The notes under the pieces: model-generated
Seen by the model: the letters and a program-made list of their open reading frames with translations, nothing else
What the model was told of the DNA's origin: nothing
The model's database searches: none
Made by a program: the position numbers and the translations under genes
Part shown: one piece after another, positions 33,379 to 43,125 of the stretch
Position numbering within the stretch: position 1 is the first letter of the stretch
Layout: each line of letters opens with the position of its first letter
Source of the DNA: Streptomyces seoulensis
GTDB lineage: Bacteria > Actinomycetota > Actinomycetes > Streptomycetales > Streptomycetaceae
Length of the DNA stretch: 64,000 nt
Assembly: GCA_013364255.1 (NCBI GenBank)
Contig: CP054936.1
Location: forward strand, 2,200,853 to 2,264,852
Direction of reading: 5' to 3'

Positions 33379-35220
33379 TCAGCCGGTGACGATCTCCGGG
33401 CGGTACAGGTCCAGCCACAGCGCGAGGTCGAGGGTCTTCTCCAGGCCGCGCCGGGCCGCCTGCGTGCTGACGGGGGCGTCGCGGTAGGCCGCCTCGCGCA
33501 CCCGCTCGCGGTCGACCAGGTCGAACACCGGGTGACCCGGCCGGGCGAGCAGCTCCTTGACGTGGCCCTGGAGGGCCTGCGCGTACGCGGGGTCCTGGGT
33601 GGAGGGGTAGGGGCTCTTGACCCTGTCGTACACGGACTTGGGCAGCAGGTCCGCGGTGGCCTCCCTGAGCAGGGTCTTCTCCCGGCCGTCGTACGACTTC
33701 AGGGACCAGGGCGCGTTGTAGACGTACTCGACGAGCCGGTGGTCGCAGAAGGGCACGCGGACCTCCAGGCCGACCGCCATGCTCATCCGGTCCTTGCGGT
33801 CCAGCAGGACGCGGACGAAGCGGGTCAGGTGCAGGTTGCAGATCCGCCGCATCCGGTACTCGAAGTCGCTCTCGCCGTCGAGGCGCTCGATGCCGGCAAC
33901 GGCGGCGCGGTAGCTGTCGTCGACGTAGCGGGGCAGGTCGAGGGCGGCCGCGAGGTCCGGGCGCAGCACGTCGCCGTCGTCGCCGAAGTCGCGGTGGAAG
34001 CGGACCAGCCAGGGGAAGGTGTCGGCGCGGCGCGCCTCCTCGTCGAAGAACTGGAGGTAGCCGCCGAACACCTCGTCGGCGGACTCGCCGGACAGGGCGA
34101 CGGTGGAGTGGTCGCGGATGCTGCGGAACAGCAGGTAGAGCGAGGCGTCCATGTCGCCGAAGCCCAGCGGCAGGTCGCGGGCGCGCAGCACCCTGGCCCG
34201 CACCTCCGGGTCGGCGAGGGTCTGCGAGTCCAGCACGATGTCCTGGTGGTCGGTGTGGGAGGCCTCGGCCACGTCGTGGACGAACGGGGTGTCGGGGGTG
34301 GCCCGCAGTTCGTCGGCGACGAAGCGGTCGCTCTGGCCGACGAAGTCGACGGCGAAGCTGCGCACCTTCTCGCCGCGCTCGGCCAGCTGCCGGGCGGCCA
34401 GCGCGGTCATGGCGGAGGAGTCGAGACCGCCGGAGAGCAGGGTGCAGCGGGGCACGTCGGCGACGAGCTGGCGGCGCACGATGTCGTCCAGCAGGGTGCG
34501 GACGGTGGCGACGGTGGTGTCGCGGTCGTCGGGGTGCGGATGGGTCTCAAGCGTCCAGTAGGCGCGGGTGCGCGGGCCGGTGCGGTCGACGGTGACGACG
34601 GTGCCGGGCTCGACCTCGCGCATGCCGTCCCACACGGCGTGTCCGGGGGTCTTCACGAAGGTGAACAGCTCGCGCAGGCCGTCGAGGGTGACCCGGCGGC
34701 GGGCCAGCGGGTTGGCGAGGATCGCCTTGGGCTCGGAGCCGAACAGGACGCCGTCGGGAGTCGGGTGGTAGTAGAACGGCTTGATGCCCATGCGGTCGCG
34801 GATCATCACGAGCTTGTCGTGCCGGCCGTCCCAGACGGCGAAGGCGTACATGCCGTTGAGCCGCTCGGCGACGGCGTCGCCCCACTCGAGGTAGCCGCGC
34901 AGCACGACCTCGGTGTCGGAGTCGGTGGTGAAGCGGTGGCCGCGCCCGGCGAGGTCGGCGCGCAGTTCGGTGAAGTTGTACGCCTCCCCGGAGTAGACGA
35001 GCGCGACCGTGCCGTCCGGGGTGGCGGCGGTCATGGGCTGGCGGCCGCCGGGCAGGTCGATGATGGCGAGCCGGCGGTGTCCGAGGGCGGCGGGGCCCTC
35101 GGTCCAGGTGCCGCGGTCGTCCGGACCGCGGCAGGCCATCGTCTCGGTCATCGCGTTCAGTGTGGCGGCCTCGGCGCTCAGGTCGCGGTCGAAGGAGATC
35201 CAGCCGGTGATGCCGCACAT
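33379..35220 (-). CDS. asnB: Asparagine synthase (glutamine-hydrolysing)
   Basis: A 613-residue AsnB-type enzyme making asparagine from aspartate, glutamine and ATP. The N-terminal glutaminase domain begins MCGITGWISF, so the nucleophile Cys is residue 2 after Met removal. The synthetase domain contains the PP-loop SGGLDSSAM and the SGESADEVFGGY signature. The ATG at 35220, with AGGAGGT upstream, is required because the Cys must be N-terminal. Streptomyces carry several such genes, some devoted to antibiotic amidation; no cluster genes surround this one. Confidence 0.9.
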   Translation of the reverse strand: MCGITGWISFDRDLSAEAATLNAMTETMACRGPDDRGTWTEGPAALGHRRLAIIDLPGGRQPMTAATPDGTVALVYSGEAYNFTELRADLAGRGHRFTTDSDTEVVLRGYLEWGDAVAERLNGMYAFAVWDGRHDKLVMIRDRMGIKPFYYHPTPDGVLFGSEPKAILANPLARRRVTLDGLRELFTFVKTPGHAVWDGMREVEPGTVVTVDRTGPRTRAYWTLETHPHPDDRDTTVATVRTLLDDIVRRQLVADVPRCTLLSGGLDSSAMTALAARQLAERGEKVRSFAVDFVGQSDRFVADELRATPDTPFVHDVAEASHTDHQDIVLDSQTLADPEVRARVLRARDLPLGFGDMDASLYLLFRSIRDHSTVALSGESADEVFGGYLQFFDEEARRADTFPWLVRFHRDFGDDGDVLRPDLAAALDLPRYVDDSYRAAVAGIERLDGESDFEYRMRRICNLHLTRFVRVLLDRKDRMSMAVGLEVRVPFCDHRLVEYVYNAPWSLKSYDGREKTLLREATADLLPKSVYDRVKSPYPSTQDPAYAQALQGHVKELLARPGHPVFDLVDRERVREAAYRDAPVSTQAARRGLEKTLDLALWLDLYRPEIVTG

Positions 35221-35560
35221 GTCCAACCTCCTGGCGAGAACCAGTTGCATCCTGCACCTATATGACGAGCGTGTGCCTCCGGCGGCCGGCGGTCAACGCG
35301 GCCGTAACAGGAACGCCCGTGCGCGCCTCGCACTTTCGGCCGCCCTTTGCTCCCGCGACACCCGCGATCCGGCCGCCCACCAGGCAGGGGCCGCCGGAAT
35401 TCGGCCATTGGCAAAGATTCACCCAACATCCCCGATCGCCTACGATCCGGCCCTCGCCGCGGCCTTCGGGCGACAAGGCGGCCACCGCAACCAACTACCC
35501 CGCACGGCCGCCCCGATTACTCCAAATGCCCGATATGCGAATCGGCCCTATGGTGCTGTC
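35221..35560. other. Divergent intergenic region between asnB and the baeRF3 gene
   Basis: About 340 bases with no credible gene. It should hold two promoters. A weak symmetry CCGAT-N6-ATCGG lies near 35530, and TACGAT near 35441 could be a -10, without a convincing -35. Nothing stronger was seen. Confidence 0.4.
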
Positions 35561-36661
35561 ATGGAGCACGATCTGAGTCCCGCGACCCTGGCCGAGCTGC
35601 GGCGCCCGCGCAGCTATCCCGCGGTGTCCGTGCTGACGCCGACGCACCGCCGGGAACCCGACAACAACCAGGACCGGGTCCGGCTGCGCAACGCCGTGGC
35701 CGAGGCCAAGAAGCAGCTGGAGAGCGACCCGGCGGTCACCCGGGAACGGCGCTACGACGTCGAACGCCAACTCGACCAGGCACTCTCCGAGGTGGACCTG
35801 ACCTACGCCGAGGACGGCCTGCTGATCTTCGCCGCCCCCGGTGAGCACCAGGTGTGGTCGCTGGGCCGCACCGTTCCGGAGCGGGTGGTGCTCTCGGACA
35901 CCTTCCTCACCCGCAACCTGGTCTCCGCACACGCCGCCGAGCGCCCCTTCTGGGTGCTCTCCCTCGCCGCCGACCGCGTGACCCTGTGGAGCGGCGGCGG
36001 CGGCCGGGTCACCGAGGATCGCGTCGGCGGCTTCCCGCGCACCCGTGACCTCGCGGAGAACTTCGACGCCGAACGGCAGGAGCAGGTCGGCGACGCGCCG
36101 AGCGCCTTCCGCGACGAGCGCACGTACCGCTTCCTGCGCGAGGCCGACGCCGCGATGAGCACGCTGCTGCGCCGCTACCCGCGCCCGCTGTACGTCACGG
36201 GTGAGCCGGGGGCGCTGGCGGTCCTGGACGAGCTGGGCGGCGTCGCCCGGCAGGCGGTGCACGTGCCGCACGGCGGCCTGGCGCACGGCTCCCCCGACGC
36301 CGTGTGGCGGGCGATCGCGCCGGTGCGCGAGGAGCAGACCCGCCGGCGGACACAGGCCGTGGCCCGGGAGCTGGAGGCGGCCCGGGGACGCAAGGAGTTC
36401 GCGGCCGGCGTCGACGAGCTGTGGCGCACCGCCCAGGAGGGCCGGGTGCGGCTGCTGGCCGTCGAGGAGAACTACCGGGTGACGGTGCGCGACGACGCCG
36501 GCGCCCACCTGGTGCCGGCCGACGGCGGTGACCTCGACGCCCGTGAGGACATCGTGGACGAGATCGTCGAACGGTGCCTGGAGACCGGGGCCGAGGTGCG
36601 CTTCGTCCCGGACGGCATGCTCGGCGACGAGCAGGGCATCGCCGGCGTGCTGCGCTACTGA
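35561..36661 (+). CDS. baeRF family 3 (eRF1-like) protein
   Basis: A 366-residue protein with the two alpha/beta lobes of the bacterial archaeo-eukaryotic-release-factor family 3, as in M. tuberculosis Rv2629-like proteins. An N-terminal ATLAELRRPRSYPAVSVLTPTHR and a C-terminal EEQTRRRTQAVARELEAARG with VRLLAVEENYRV are visible. These proteins are thought to act on stalled ribosomes or modify tRNA; the precise activity is unknown. ATG 35561 begins the conserved sequence. No ribosome site is strong. Confidence 0.72.
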   Translation: MEHDLSPATLAELRRPRSYPAVSVLTPTHRREPDNNQDRVRLRNAVAEAKKQLESDPAVTRERRYDVERQLDQALSEVDLTYAEDGLLIFAAPGEHQVWSLGRTVPERVVLSDTFLTRNLVSAHAAERPFWVLSLAADRVTLWSGGGGRVTEDRVGGFPRTRDLAENFDAERQEQVGDAPSAFRDERTYRFLREADAAMSTLLRRYPRPLYVTGEPGALAVLDELGGVARQAVHVPHGGLAHGSPDAVWRAIAPVREEQTRRRTQAVARELEAARGRKEFAAGVDELWRTAQEGRVRLLAVEENYRVTVRDDAGAHLVPADGGDLDAREDIVDEIVERCLETGAEVRFVPDGMLGDEQGIAGVLRY

Positions 36662-36734
36662 CGGCCGCTCCCGCCGCCCGCCGTCCGGCGTCTACGCTAC
36701 GGCGTGGTGATCGTCGGCGAGGAGGGAGCGGCGG

Positions 36735-37760
36735 ATGGCTGACCTGCTGGGCGTGGCCGTGCTGGGTGCCGGGCACATGGGGGCCGATCACGTACGGCGC
36801 CTCGACCGGGTGGTGAGCGGCGCCCGGGTGGCCGCGGTGGCGGACCCCGACACCGCGCGGGCGGCCGCGGCCGTCGCCGGGATCGAGGGGGCGTCCGTGC
36901 ACGCCGAGGCGGCGGCCGCGCTGGCCGCCCCCGGCGTCGAGGCGGTGCTGATCGCCTCGCCCGGGCCCGCGCACGAGGAGGCGCTGCTCGCGGCCTTCGC
37001 GCGCGGCCTGCCGGTGCTGTGCGAGAAGCCCATGGTGCCCGACTCGGCGGGCGCGCTGCGGGTGGCGCGGGCCGAGGCGCGACTCGGGCGCCGGCTCGCC
37101 CAGATCGGTTTCATGCGGCGCTACGACGCCGGGTACCTGCGGCTGAAGTCGCTGCTGGACAGCGGGGAGTTGGGGCGCGCGCTGATGCTGCACTGCGTGC
37201 ACCGCAACGTCTCCTCGCCGCCGCACTTCACCAGCGCCATGCTGATCAACAGCTCGGTCGCGCACGAGATCGACGCGGCGCGCTGGCTGCTGGGCCAGGA
37301 GCTGACCGCGGTGACCGTGCTGCGTCCGGCGTCCTCCGCCGGCGCGCCCGCGGGGCTGGTGGACCCTCAGTTCGTGCTGTTCGAGACCGAGCGGGGCGCG
37401 CTGGTGGACGTGGAGGTCTTCGTCAACTGCGGCTTCGGCTACCAGGTGCGCTGCGAGGCCGTGGGCGAGACGGGCAGCGCCCGGATCGGCGAGGAGCACG
37501 GCATGGTCGTGACCGCGCGGGGCGGCGCGCGCGAGGAGGTGCCGCAGGACTACCTGGTGCGCTTCGCCGACGCCTACGACCGCGAGGTCCAGGCATGGGT
37601 GGACGCCACCCGGCGCGGGCGGGTCACCGGGCCGAGCGCGTGGGACGGCTACGCCGCCTCGGTGGTCGCGGAGGCCGGGGTCCGCTCCCTGACGGACGGC
37701 GGCCGGGTGCCGATCGACCTGGCCGCCCGGCCGGACCTGTACGCACCGGCCGGCCGCTGA
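36735..37760 (+). CDS. Gfo/Idh/MocA oxidoreductase, inositol dehydrogenase-like
   Basis: A 341-residue NAD(P)-dependent sugar/polyol dehydrogenase. The Rossmann loop is [22 protein letters not shown] near residue 98 holds the catalytic Lys; the C-terminal domain is a beta-sheet sandwich with [11 protein letters not shown]. It resembles IolG (inositol 2-dehydrogenase), though no other iol genes are nearby, so the exact polyol is unknown. GAGGAGGG precedes ATG 36735. It is convergent with the second SsgA-like gene. Confidence 0.85.
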   Translation: MADLLGVAVLGAGHMGADHVRRLDRVVSGARVAAVADPDTARAAAAVAGIEGASVHAEAAAALAAPGVEAVLIASPGPAHEEALLAAFARGLPVLCEKPMVPDSAGALRVARAEARLGRRLAQIGFMRRYDAGYLRLKSLLDSGELGRALMLHCVHRNVSSPPHFTSAMLINSSVAHEIDAARWLLGQELTAVTVLRPASSAGAPAGLVDPQFVLFETERGALVDVEVFVNCGFGYQVRCEAVGETGSARIGEEHGMVVTARGGAREEVPQDYLVRFADAYDREVQAWVDATRRGRVTGPSAWDGYAASVVAEAGVRSLTDGGRVPIDLAARPDLYAPAGR

Positions 37761-37928
37761 GAGCGGCCGGCGGGCGACGCCGTGCGGAGTCGCCCTCCGG
37801 GCGCCCGGCCCTGTGCGCCCCCGGAGTGCGCGCCGCGGACCGCCGTGAGCCGTCGTACGCCGCTGCGCGCCGCCGCGAGCCGTCCGGGCCCCCGGCCGAC
37901 CCCCTCCCCCGAGCGGCGCTCGTGCCGT

Positions 37929-38342
37929 TCAGACCGTGCCGAACAGGGCGTCGAGCCCTTGTTCGACGGCCGCGCCCACATCCTCCTGGCCGGGGGCGAC
38001 CACGGCGTAGCTGCGCAACAGGAAGCGGCGCAGTGCCGCGGTGTCGAACTGCAGGAGGGCCATGCCGGCCGGCGCGTGCAGTTCGAGCACCGTCCGGGCC
38101 GCGCCGCAGGGCCACAGGTGCACGTCCCCCGTGCCGGCCGGGCGGGCGAGGCCCTCCTCCAGCAGGGACCGGGCGAACGTCCAGGAGACCTCCTCACCGT
38201 CGACGGACGCCTCGGGCGGGAAGTCCACGTGCACGGCCAGCGGGTCGGCGGCGGCGTAGCGCAGCGTGGCGGACGCGACGAGCTCCCGCTCGTCCAGGGT
38301 GATCAGACGGGCTTCGGCCGTCTGTTCGAGGGTGATGTCCAT
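37929..38342 (-). CDS. Second SsgA-like (SALP) protein
   Basis: A 137-residue SALP: LVASATLRYAAADPLAVHVDFPP, the VSWTFARSLLEEGLARPAGTGDV core and the C-terminal FLLRSYAVVAPGQE match the family that controls septum placement in sporulating hyphae. S. coelicolor has seven named members (SsgA to SsgG) as I recall; this one, next to nsdB, is not obviously one of them by position, so it may be lineage-specific or a displaced orthologue. The start (ATG 38342) has a GGGGGA six bases before it. A Crp-like site lies 101 bases upstream. Confidence 0.8.
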   Translation of the reverse strand: MDITLEQTAEARLITLDERELVASATLRYAAADPLAVHVDFPPEASVDGEEVSWTFARSLLEEGLARPAGTGDVHLWPCGAARTVLELHAPAGMALLQFDTAALRRFLLRSYAVVAPGQEDVGAAVEQGLDALFGTV

Positions 38343-38756
38343 GCTCGGTCCCCCTACGGGTCATGGGTCGGCCGGTTTCGCCGTGTCTCCTTAGGAGTCC
38401 GCAGGGGCCGTTCGCAGTACGCCCGATCCGGGACCAATTGATGTGACCTGCGTCACCCTCCCGTCGAGGGACGCCGCGAACCGGTCGAGACGGAACACGT
38501 TGCCGTCGAACACCTACGTGAGCGTCCGCCCCGACGCCCCCGCGGACCGTCGCATCACGTACCGGCGCTACGTCCCGCCCGTCCGGGCGCGTACGCCGAA
38601 GAGACCGGGGAGCCACGCCGGAAAGACGCTGGCATATGCCAGAGGCACCACCGGCGCGGGTGTCGCCAAATCCCTTACGGGCCGTCGCCCGCTGTGCGAC
38701 AGTCGTGACGGTCCCTTCCGCCGCCCCGGCCCACCGTCCCCGCATCGGAGTGTGTC
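38343..38756. other. Divergent intergenic region with Crp-like site
   Basis: About 410 bases between the SALP gene and the PAS/PP2C-like gene. It contains GTGACCTGCGTCAC at 38443-38456, and otherwise no convincing gene; an open frame from 38443 to 38826 overlaps the next gene and has no coding character. Confidence 0.5.
38443..38456. promoter_or_regulatory. Candidate Crp-binding site
   Basis: GTGACCTGCGTCAC fits the GTG-N6-G-N-CAC motif described for S. coelicolor Crp and is an almost perfect palindrome (GTGAC/GTCAC). It lies 101 bases upstream of the SALP start and 300 before the PAS/PP2C-like gene. Binding untested. Confidence 0.45.
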
Positions 38757-40163
38757 ATGCCGTCCCCACTGTCCGCGGACCCCTCGTCGGCCCTGCCGTC
38801 GGGGCGCGGCGCGGTGGACGCCCTGATCACTCAGGCGCGCCGGCTGAAGGGCGAGGTGGTCGCCGTACGGCGGGAGGCGCCGGGCGACACCGCCGACCCG
38901 CAGGGCCGCTGGGAGCGCGCCCTGTGCGATCTGGCGCTGCACCAGCTCGCCGATCTGGACGCGCACTTGGCGCAGCTGCGAGACGGTCCGCCGCTCTCGC
39001 CGGCCGCGGCCGCTCCCGACGGCCCCGGGGCCGACGCTGCCCCGGAGCCGTCCGGTGCGCCGCACGGTTCGCTGCTGAGCCGGGTCGGCAGCGCGGAGTG
39101 GAACCTGCTCACGGACGAGGCCGGCTGGTCCGCCGAGCTGTACCGGATCCTCGGTCTGGACCCGGCCGGACCCGCCCGCACCCTCGACGAGCTGCCCTCC
39201 CTGGTGCTCGACGAGGACCGCCCCCTGCTGACCGCTTTGGTCACCGACTGCCTGGTCGACGCCCGGCCGGTGGAGGGCGAGTTCCGTGTCGTCCGGCCGG
39301 ACGGAGCGGTCCGCACGGTGCATTTGATGGGCGAGCCCGTGCTCGACGCCGACGGCGCCACCGCCGCCATGTGGGCGGTGCTGCGGGACGTCAGCGAACT
39401 GCGCCGGAGCCAGTCGGCGGTGCGCGAGACCCGTGACTCGCTGCACCGCGACCGGCGTCCGGCGCACGACGGGCACCGGCTCGCGGTCGAGCCGGAGGAG
39501 GTCGCGCTCCCCCCGTGGCGCGGCTTCCCCCGGCTCCCGCACCCCGGCGGCCCCGCCCTCGACCTGGCGGCCGCACCCGGCGGCCCGGTCGCGGGCGGCT
39601 GGTGCGACGCGCTGGAGCTGTCCGACGGCACCACCGTGCTCACCGCCGGCGCCCTCGCCGACCCGGGTCCGGGCGGCGCCGCGGACCCCGCGATGCCGCT
39701 GGGGGCGCTGCGCGGCATGGCGCTGGCGGGCGCGGACCCGGCCCGGCAACTGGCCTGCCTCGGCCAGTTGCTGACCGCCGCCCCCGGGCCGTCCCTCGCC
39801 GGCGCCGTCTGCTGCCGCTACCGCCCGGACCCGCGCACCCTGGAGTGGGCGCGGGCGGGCGGCCCCGCTCCCCTGTTGTTCCGCGCCGGGACGGGCCGGG
39901 TGCTGGACGCGCCGCAGAGCGCCCCGCCGGGCGCCGGGCAGGCCGGAACGGCCCTGGGCGTCGGCGACGTCCTCGTGCTGCGCACCGGCCGGCCGGCGTC
40001 CGGACACGACGAGGCGGACACCGTACGACGCCTGCTCGCGCTGGCCCCCCGCCTCGGGTCGGCGCGCAGCGCGCGGGACTGTCTGCGGGTGGTCCTGGCG
40101 GAGTTCGGCGGGAGCGGGCACGCCGACGGCCTCGATGTGCTGGTCGCCAGGGTGCTGCCGTAG
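38757..40163 (+). CDS. PAS-domain protein with degenerate SpoIIE/PP2C phosphatase domain
   Basis: A 468-residue regulator of the Streptomyces SpoIIE/RsbU type. An N-terminal helical part is followed by a PAS domain (about 105-215: SAEWNLLTDEAGWSAELYRILGL to MWAVLRDVSEL). The C-terminal region keeps the PP2C fold pattern but not the metal ligands: the GGDWYD motif reads GGWCDA (280-285), and the GDVxGHG motif reads AGALADPG. It is probably catalytically dead and could bind an anti-sigma antagonist or sense a ligand. GGAGTGTC precedes ATG 38757. It lies 42 bases from the convergent nsdB gene. Confidence 0.65.
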   Translation: MPSPLSADPSSALPSGRGAVDALITQARRLKGEVVAVRREAPGDTADPQGRWERALCDLALHQLADLDAHLAQLRDGPPLSPAAAAPDGPGADAAPEPSGAPHGSLLSRVGSAEWNLLTDEAGWSAELYRILGLDPAGPARTLDELPSLVLDEDRPLLTALVTDCLVDARPVEGEFRVVRPDGAVRTVHLMGEPVLDADGATAAMWAVLRDVSELRRSQSAVRETRDSLHRDRRPAHDGHRLAVEPEEVALPPWRGFPRLPHPGGPALDLAAAPGGPVAGGWCDALELSDGTTVLTAGALADPGPGGAADPAMPLGALRGMALAGADPARQLACLGQLLTAAPGPSLAGAVCCRYRPDPRTLEWARAGGPAPLLFRAGTGRVLDAPQSAPPGAGQAGTALGVGDVLVLRTGRPASGHDEADTVRRLLALAPRLGSARSARDCLRVVLAEFGGSGHADGLDVLVARVLP

Positions 40164-40205
40164 AGCGGTGCGTCGGCGGACGTGCTCCGCCCGGGCGGTG
40201 CGCCG

Positions 40206-41699
40206 TTACGCCGGTGCGCTGCCCGCGCCCTTGGTGCGCGGCTTGGGCATGACCTGCCGGATCTCCTCCCGCAGTTCGTGGATCTTCGGATAGGTCGCGT
40301 ACTGGGCGGTGAGCCGGTACATCTGCCGCAGCCGGTCCCAGGTGCGCTGGGAGGAGTTCGAGCCCATCGCCATCAGGGCGAGGCGGGCGTAGCCGACCGC
40401 CTGTTCGGGATCGTCCGCGATGAAGCACGCCGAGGCCATGGACAGATGGTCGAAGATCTTCGACCGCTCACGGCCGTCGATCCGCAGCGCGAGGGCCTTC
40501 TCCGCGAAGTGCCGGGCGTGCGGGGCCGCGGCCGGGTCGAACTCCGCCAGCGTACGGTAGGCGAGCGCCTGCATGCCGTAGAGGTCCTCGTCCTTGAAGG
40601 TCTGCATCCAGTCGAGCGGTTCCGCCTCGCCCCGGGTGGAGACGAAGAGGTCCTCCGCCTGGCCGAGGGTGCGGCGCATGGCCTGCCCCTTGCCCATCGA
40701 CGCCTGCGCCCAGGCCTCGATGGTGTGGAACATCGCCTTGGTGCGCGGCTGGAGCCGGTCGCCCGAGCCGGACTGGGCGAGCTTCATCAGGTCCATCGCC
40801 TCGTCGGGCCGGCCCAAGTGGACCATCTGGCGCGCCGCGCGGGACAGCGCCTCGCCGGCCCGCGGCCGGTCGCCGCCCTCCCGCGCGGCGTGCGCGGCGA
40901 TGACGAAGTACTTCTGGGCGGTCGGCTCCAGGCCCACGTCGTGCGACATCCAGCCCGCCAGGACGGCGAGGTTGGCCGCGACGCCCCACAGGCGCCGCTG
41001 GAGGTGGGGCGGGTGGTGGTAGGCGAGCATGCCGCCCACCTCGTTGAGCTGGCCGACCACCGCCTTGCGCTGGAGCCCGCCGCCGCGGGCCGCGTCCCAC
41101 GCCCGGAACACGTCCACCGAGTGTTCCAGTTCCTCGACCTCCTGCGCCCCGACGGGTGCGGCGTCGTAGCGGTCGAACCCGGCGGGGTCCGCGTACAGGG
41201 GGCTGTTCGGTCGGGGGGCGTCGGCCTTCAGGGTCGGATCGGTGTGCAGCCAGTCGTGCATGGCCGCGCTGAGTGCGGAGCCCGCGGTGAGCGCGGCGCC
41301 CGCGCCCACCAAGCCGCGTCGGTTGAGCATGAGGTCCATTCCCGTGAATTCGGTGAGGACCGCGGCGGTCTGCTCGGGCGCCCACGGCATGCCGTCGGGA
41401 TGTTCCACGTCCCCGGCGCCCTGCCGTTTCCCCGCGCGCCCGTGCCGTACCAGACCGAGGTCCTCGATGGTCACGACACGGCCGAGACGCTCGGTGAACA
41501 GGGCCGCCAGCACCCGGGGCACGGGATCGCGCGGGATCTCTCCCATGTCGATCCAACGCCGGACCCGTGAGGTGTCGGTCGCCAGCTGCGGGTGGCCCAT
41601 GGCCGCCGCCTGCCGGTTGACCAGTCTCGCGAGCTCTCCCTTGGACCAGCCGGCCAGGCCGAACAGGTCCGCGAGACGGGTGTTGGGTTGTCCTGTCAC
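40206..41699 (-). CDS. nsdB: NsdB-like TPR regulator
   Basis: A 497-residue regulator. An N-terminal helix-turn-helix-like domain (DLFGLAGWSKGELARLVNRQAAAMG; TDTSRVRRWIDMGEIPR) is followed from about residue 170 by tetratricopeptide-like helical repeats (RAGEALSRAARQMVHLGRPDEAMDLMKLA and similar). NsdA and NsdB proteins repress antibiotic production and aerial development in S. coelicolor; the position between ChpB and a TTA kinase fits SCO7252. The GTG at 41699 starts the conserved sequence; the upstream GGGGGCTTGAC is a poor ribosome site. It is divergent from the TTA-containing kinase gene. Confidence 0.8.
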   Translation of the reverse strand: MTGQPNTRLADLFGLAGWSKGELARLVNRQAAAMGHPQLATDTSRVRRWIDMGEIPRDPVPRVLAALFTERLGRVVTIEDLGLVRHGRAGKRQGAGDVEHPDGMPWAPEQTAAVLTEFTGMDLMLNRRGLVGAGAALTAGSALSAAMHDWLHTDPTLKADAPRPNSPLYADPAGFDRYDAAPVGAQEVEELEHSVDVFRAWDAARGGGLQRKAVVGQLNEVGGMLAYHHPPHLQRRLWGVAANLAVLAGWMSHDVGLEPTAQKYFVIAAHAAREGGDRPRAGEALSRAARQMVHLGRPDEAMDLMKLAQSGSGDRLQPRTKAMFHTIEAWAQASMGKGQAMRRTLGQAEDLFVSTRGEAEPLDWMQTFKDEDLYGMQALAYRTLAEFDPAAAPHARHFAEKALALRIDGRERSKIFDHLSMASACFIADDPEQAVGYARLALMAMGSNSSQRTWDRLRQMYRLTAQYATYPKIHELREEIRQVMPKPRTKGAGSAPA

Positions 41700-41933
41700 G
41701 TCAAGCCCCCAGGTACTCGGCTGAGTTGACAGTAGACCCGGTGAGAGTTGCCGGGCGACTATTCGCCAGGGTTCGCCAGGGTGCGCCAGATGGTGTGCCA
41801 CTGGGCTACGGGTGTCAGGTAGGAACGCGCCACCCCGACCCGGTCGCCGAGGGACATTCCCCAGGGTGCACCCGGGCGGCCGGGCCGGGCGGCGCGCGTC
41901 AGCAGCAGGCACACGAAGGGATCTGTCTCGCCC

Positions 41934-43073
41934 ATGTACGCAGCATCGTCCTCCGTGTCCGCCCCGCCCCGGCCGCTGCGCCCCCGCCAGGGCGTCGGCG
42001 TCCCCTACCTCGACCCCGCGCGTCCGGCGGCGGCCCCCGCACTCGGTGTCGGCGTGGCCCGGCCACGACGCGCCCCGGGGCCCGGCGCCGGACCGCTCAG
42101 CGGCCGGCTCGACCTGTCCGGCCCACAGGGCGCCCAGCTGCGCGCGGCGCTGCTCTCGGTGCAGCGGATCTGTCCGGAGTTCGCGCCGGTGCAGGTACTG
42201 CGCCGCAGCGGGCGGTCCGTCCTCCTGGTCGGCACCACCGGGCGCAGCACGGCCGTGGCCAAGTGCTTAGTGGACCACTCACCCAAATGGGCCGAGCGGT
42301 ACCAGCACGAGATAGCGGCATACCGCTCGTTCGTCCGGCACCGGCCTCCGGTCCGTGTGCCCCGGCTGATCGCGGCGGATCCGGACAACTGCACCCTGGT
42401 CGTCGAGCGCGCGCCGGGCCGGGTGGCCGCCCTCCAGCGGCATCCGGTGGAGGCCCCGCCGCGGGCGGACATCCGGGCGGCTCTCGGCGCGATCTGCCGG
42501 CTGAACGCCTGGCGGCCGCCGGCGGGCACGTTCGACGCCCCGCTGGACTACGCCGACCGCATCGCCCGCGACCACGAGTCGGGGCTGCTCACCGACCGCG
42601 ACCTGGGCGACCTGCAGAAGCTGCTGCACGGCATCGCGCAGGCGTCCGGCCGGCAGGGCATGGGCCAGTTCTGCCACGGCGACGCCCTGCTCTCCAACAT
42701 CCTGCTCTCACCGGCCGGTCCCGTGCTGGTGGACTGGGAGCACGCGGGCTGGTACCTGCCGGGCTACGACCTGGCGACGCTGTGGTCGGTGCTCGGGGGC
42801 GCGCCGGGGGCGCGGCGGCAGATCAGCCAGTTCGCCCAGGCGGGCGGCCCGGCGATCCGGGACGCGTTCCTGGTGAACCTGATGCTCGTGCTGACCCGCG
42901 AGATCCGCGCCTACGAGACGGCCGTGCAGCGCTCGATGAGCGACACCGCCCCGGCCGGCGCCCATCCCGGCGCCCTGTCGGCCGGGGAGGAGCAGCGGCT
43001 GCTGCTGCGGCGGCTGCACGACGACTGCCAGATGGCCCGCCGGGCGGTGCGCGCGGCGGTCGGCACCCGCTGA
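41934..43073 (+). CDS. Aminoglycoside-phosphotransferase-fold kinase with a TTA codon
   Basis: A 379-residue APH-like kinase. The catalytic loop is H248-G-D250 with the following N, and the metal Asp is D267 in LVDWEHAGW. An N-terminal Pro-rich 65 residues precede the domain. Codon 112 is TTA (42267-42269), the only in-frame TTA in any gene of the window; since only the bldA tRNA reads it, translation should be growth-phase dependent. Such kinases phosphorylate small molecules or lipids; the substrate is unknown. It is divergent from nsdB. From memory it corresponds to SCO7251, a conserved TTA gene. Confidence 0.8.
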   Translation: MYAASSSVSAPPRPLRPRQGVGVPYLDPARPAAAPALGVGVARPRRAPGPGAGPLSGRLDLSGPQGAQLRAALLSVQRICPEFAPVQVLRRSGRSVLLVGTTGRSTAVAKCLVDHSPKWAERYQHEIAAYRSFVRHRPPVRVPRLIAADPDNCTLVVERAPGRVAALQRHPVEAPPRADIRAALGAICRLNAWRPPAGTFDAPLDYADRIARDHESGLLTDRDLGDLQKLLHGIAQASGRQGMGQFCHGDALLSNILLSPAGPVLVDWEHAGWYLPGYDLATLWSVLGGAPGARRQISQFAQAGGPAIRDAFLVNLMLVLTREIRAYETAVQRSMSDTAPAGAHPGALSAGEEQRLLLRRLHDDCQMARRAVRAAVGTR

Positions 43074-43083
43074 GGCGTGACGG

Positions 43084-43125
43084 AGGTCCGTGGCGCGCCC
43101 GCCCCCGGCGGCGCACCGCGGACCT
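43084..43125 (+). terminator. Terminator after the TTA kinase gene
   Basis: A 15-base stem (43084-43098 with 43111-43125, one G:U and one C:A pair) and a 12-base loop, starting ten bases after the kinase stop codon and followed by TTTG. Confidence 0.6.

Noticed and set aside
38443..38826. Frame of 127 codons upstream of and into the PAS/PP2C-like gene
   Set aside because: It overlaps the next gene out of phase and has no protein character or ribosome site.
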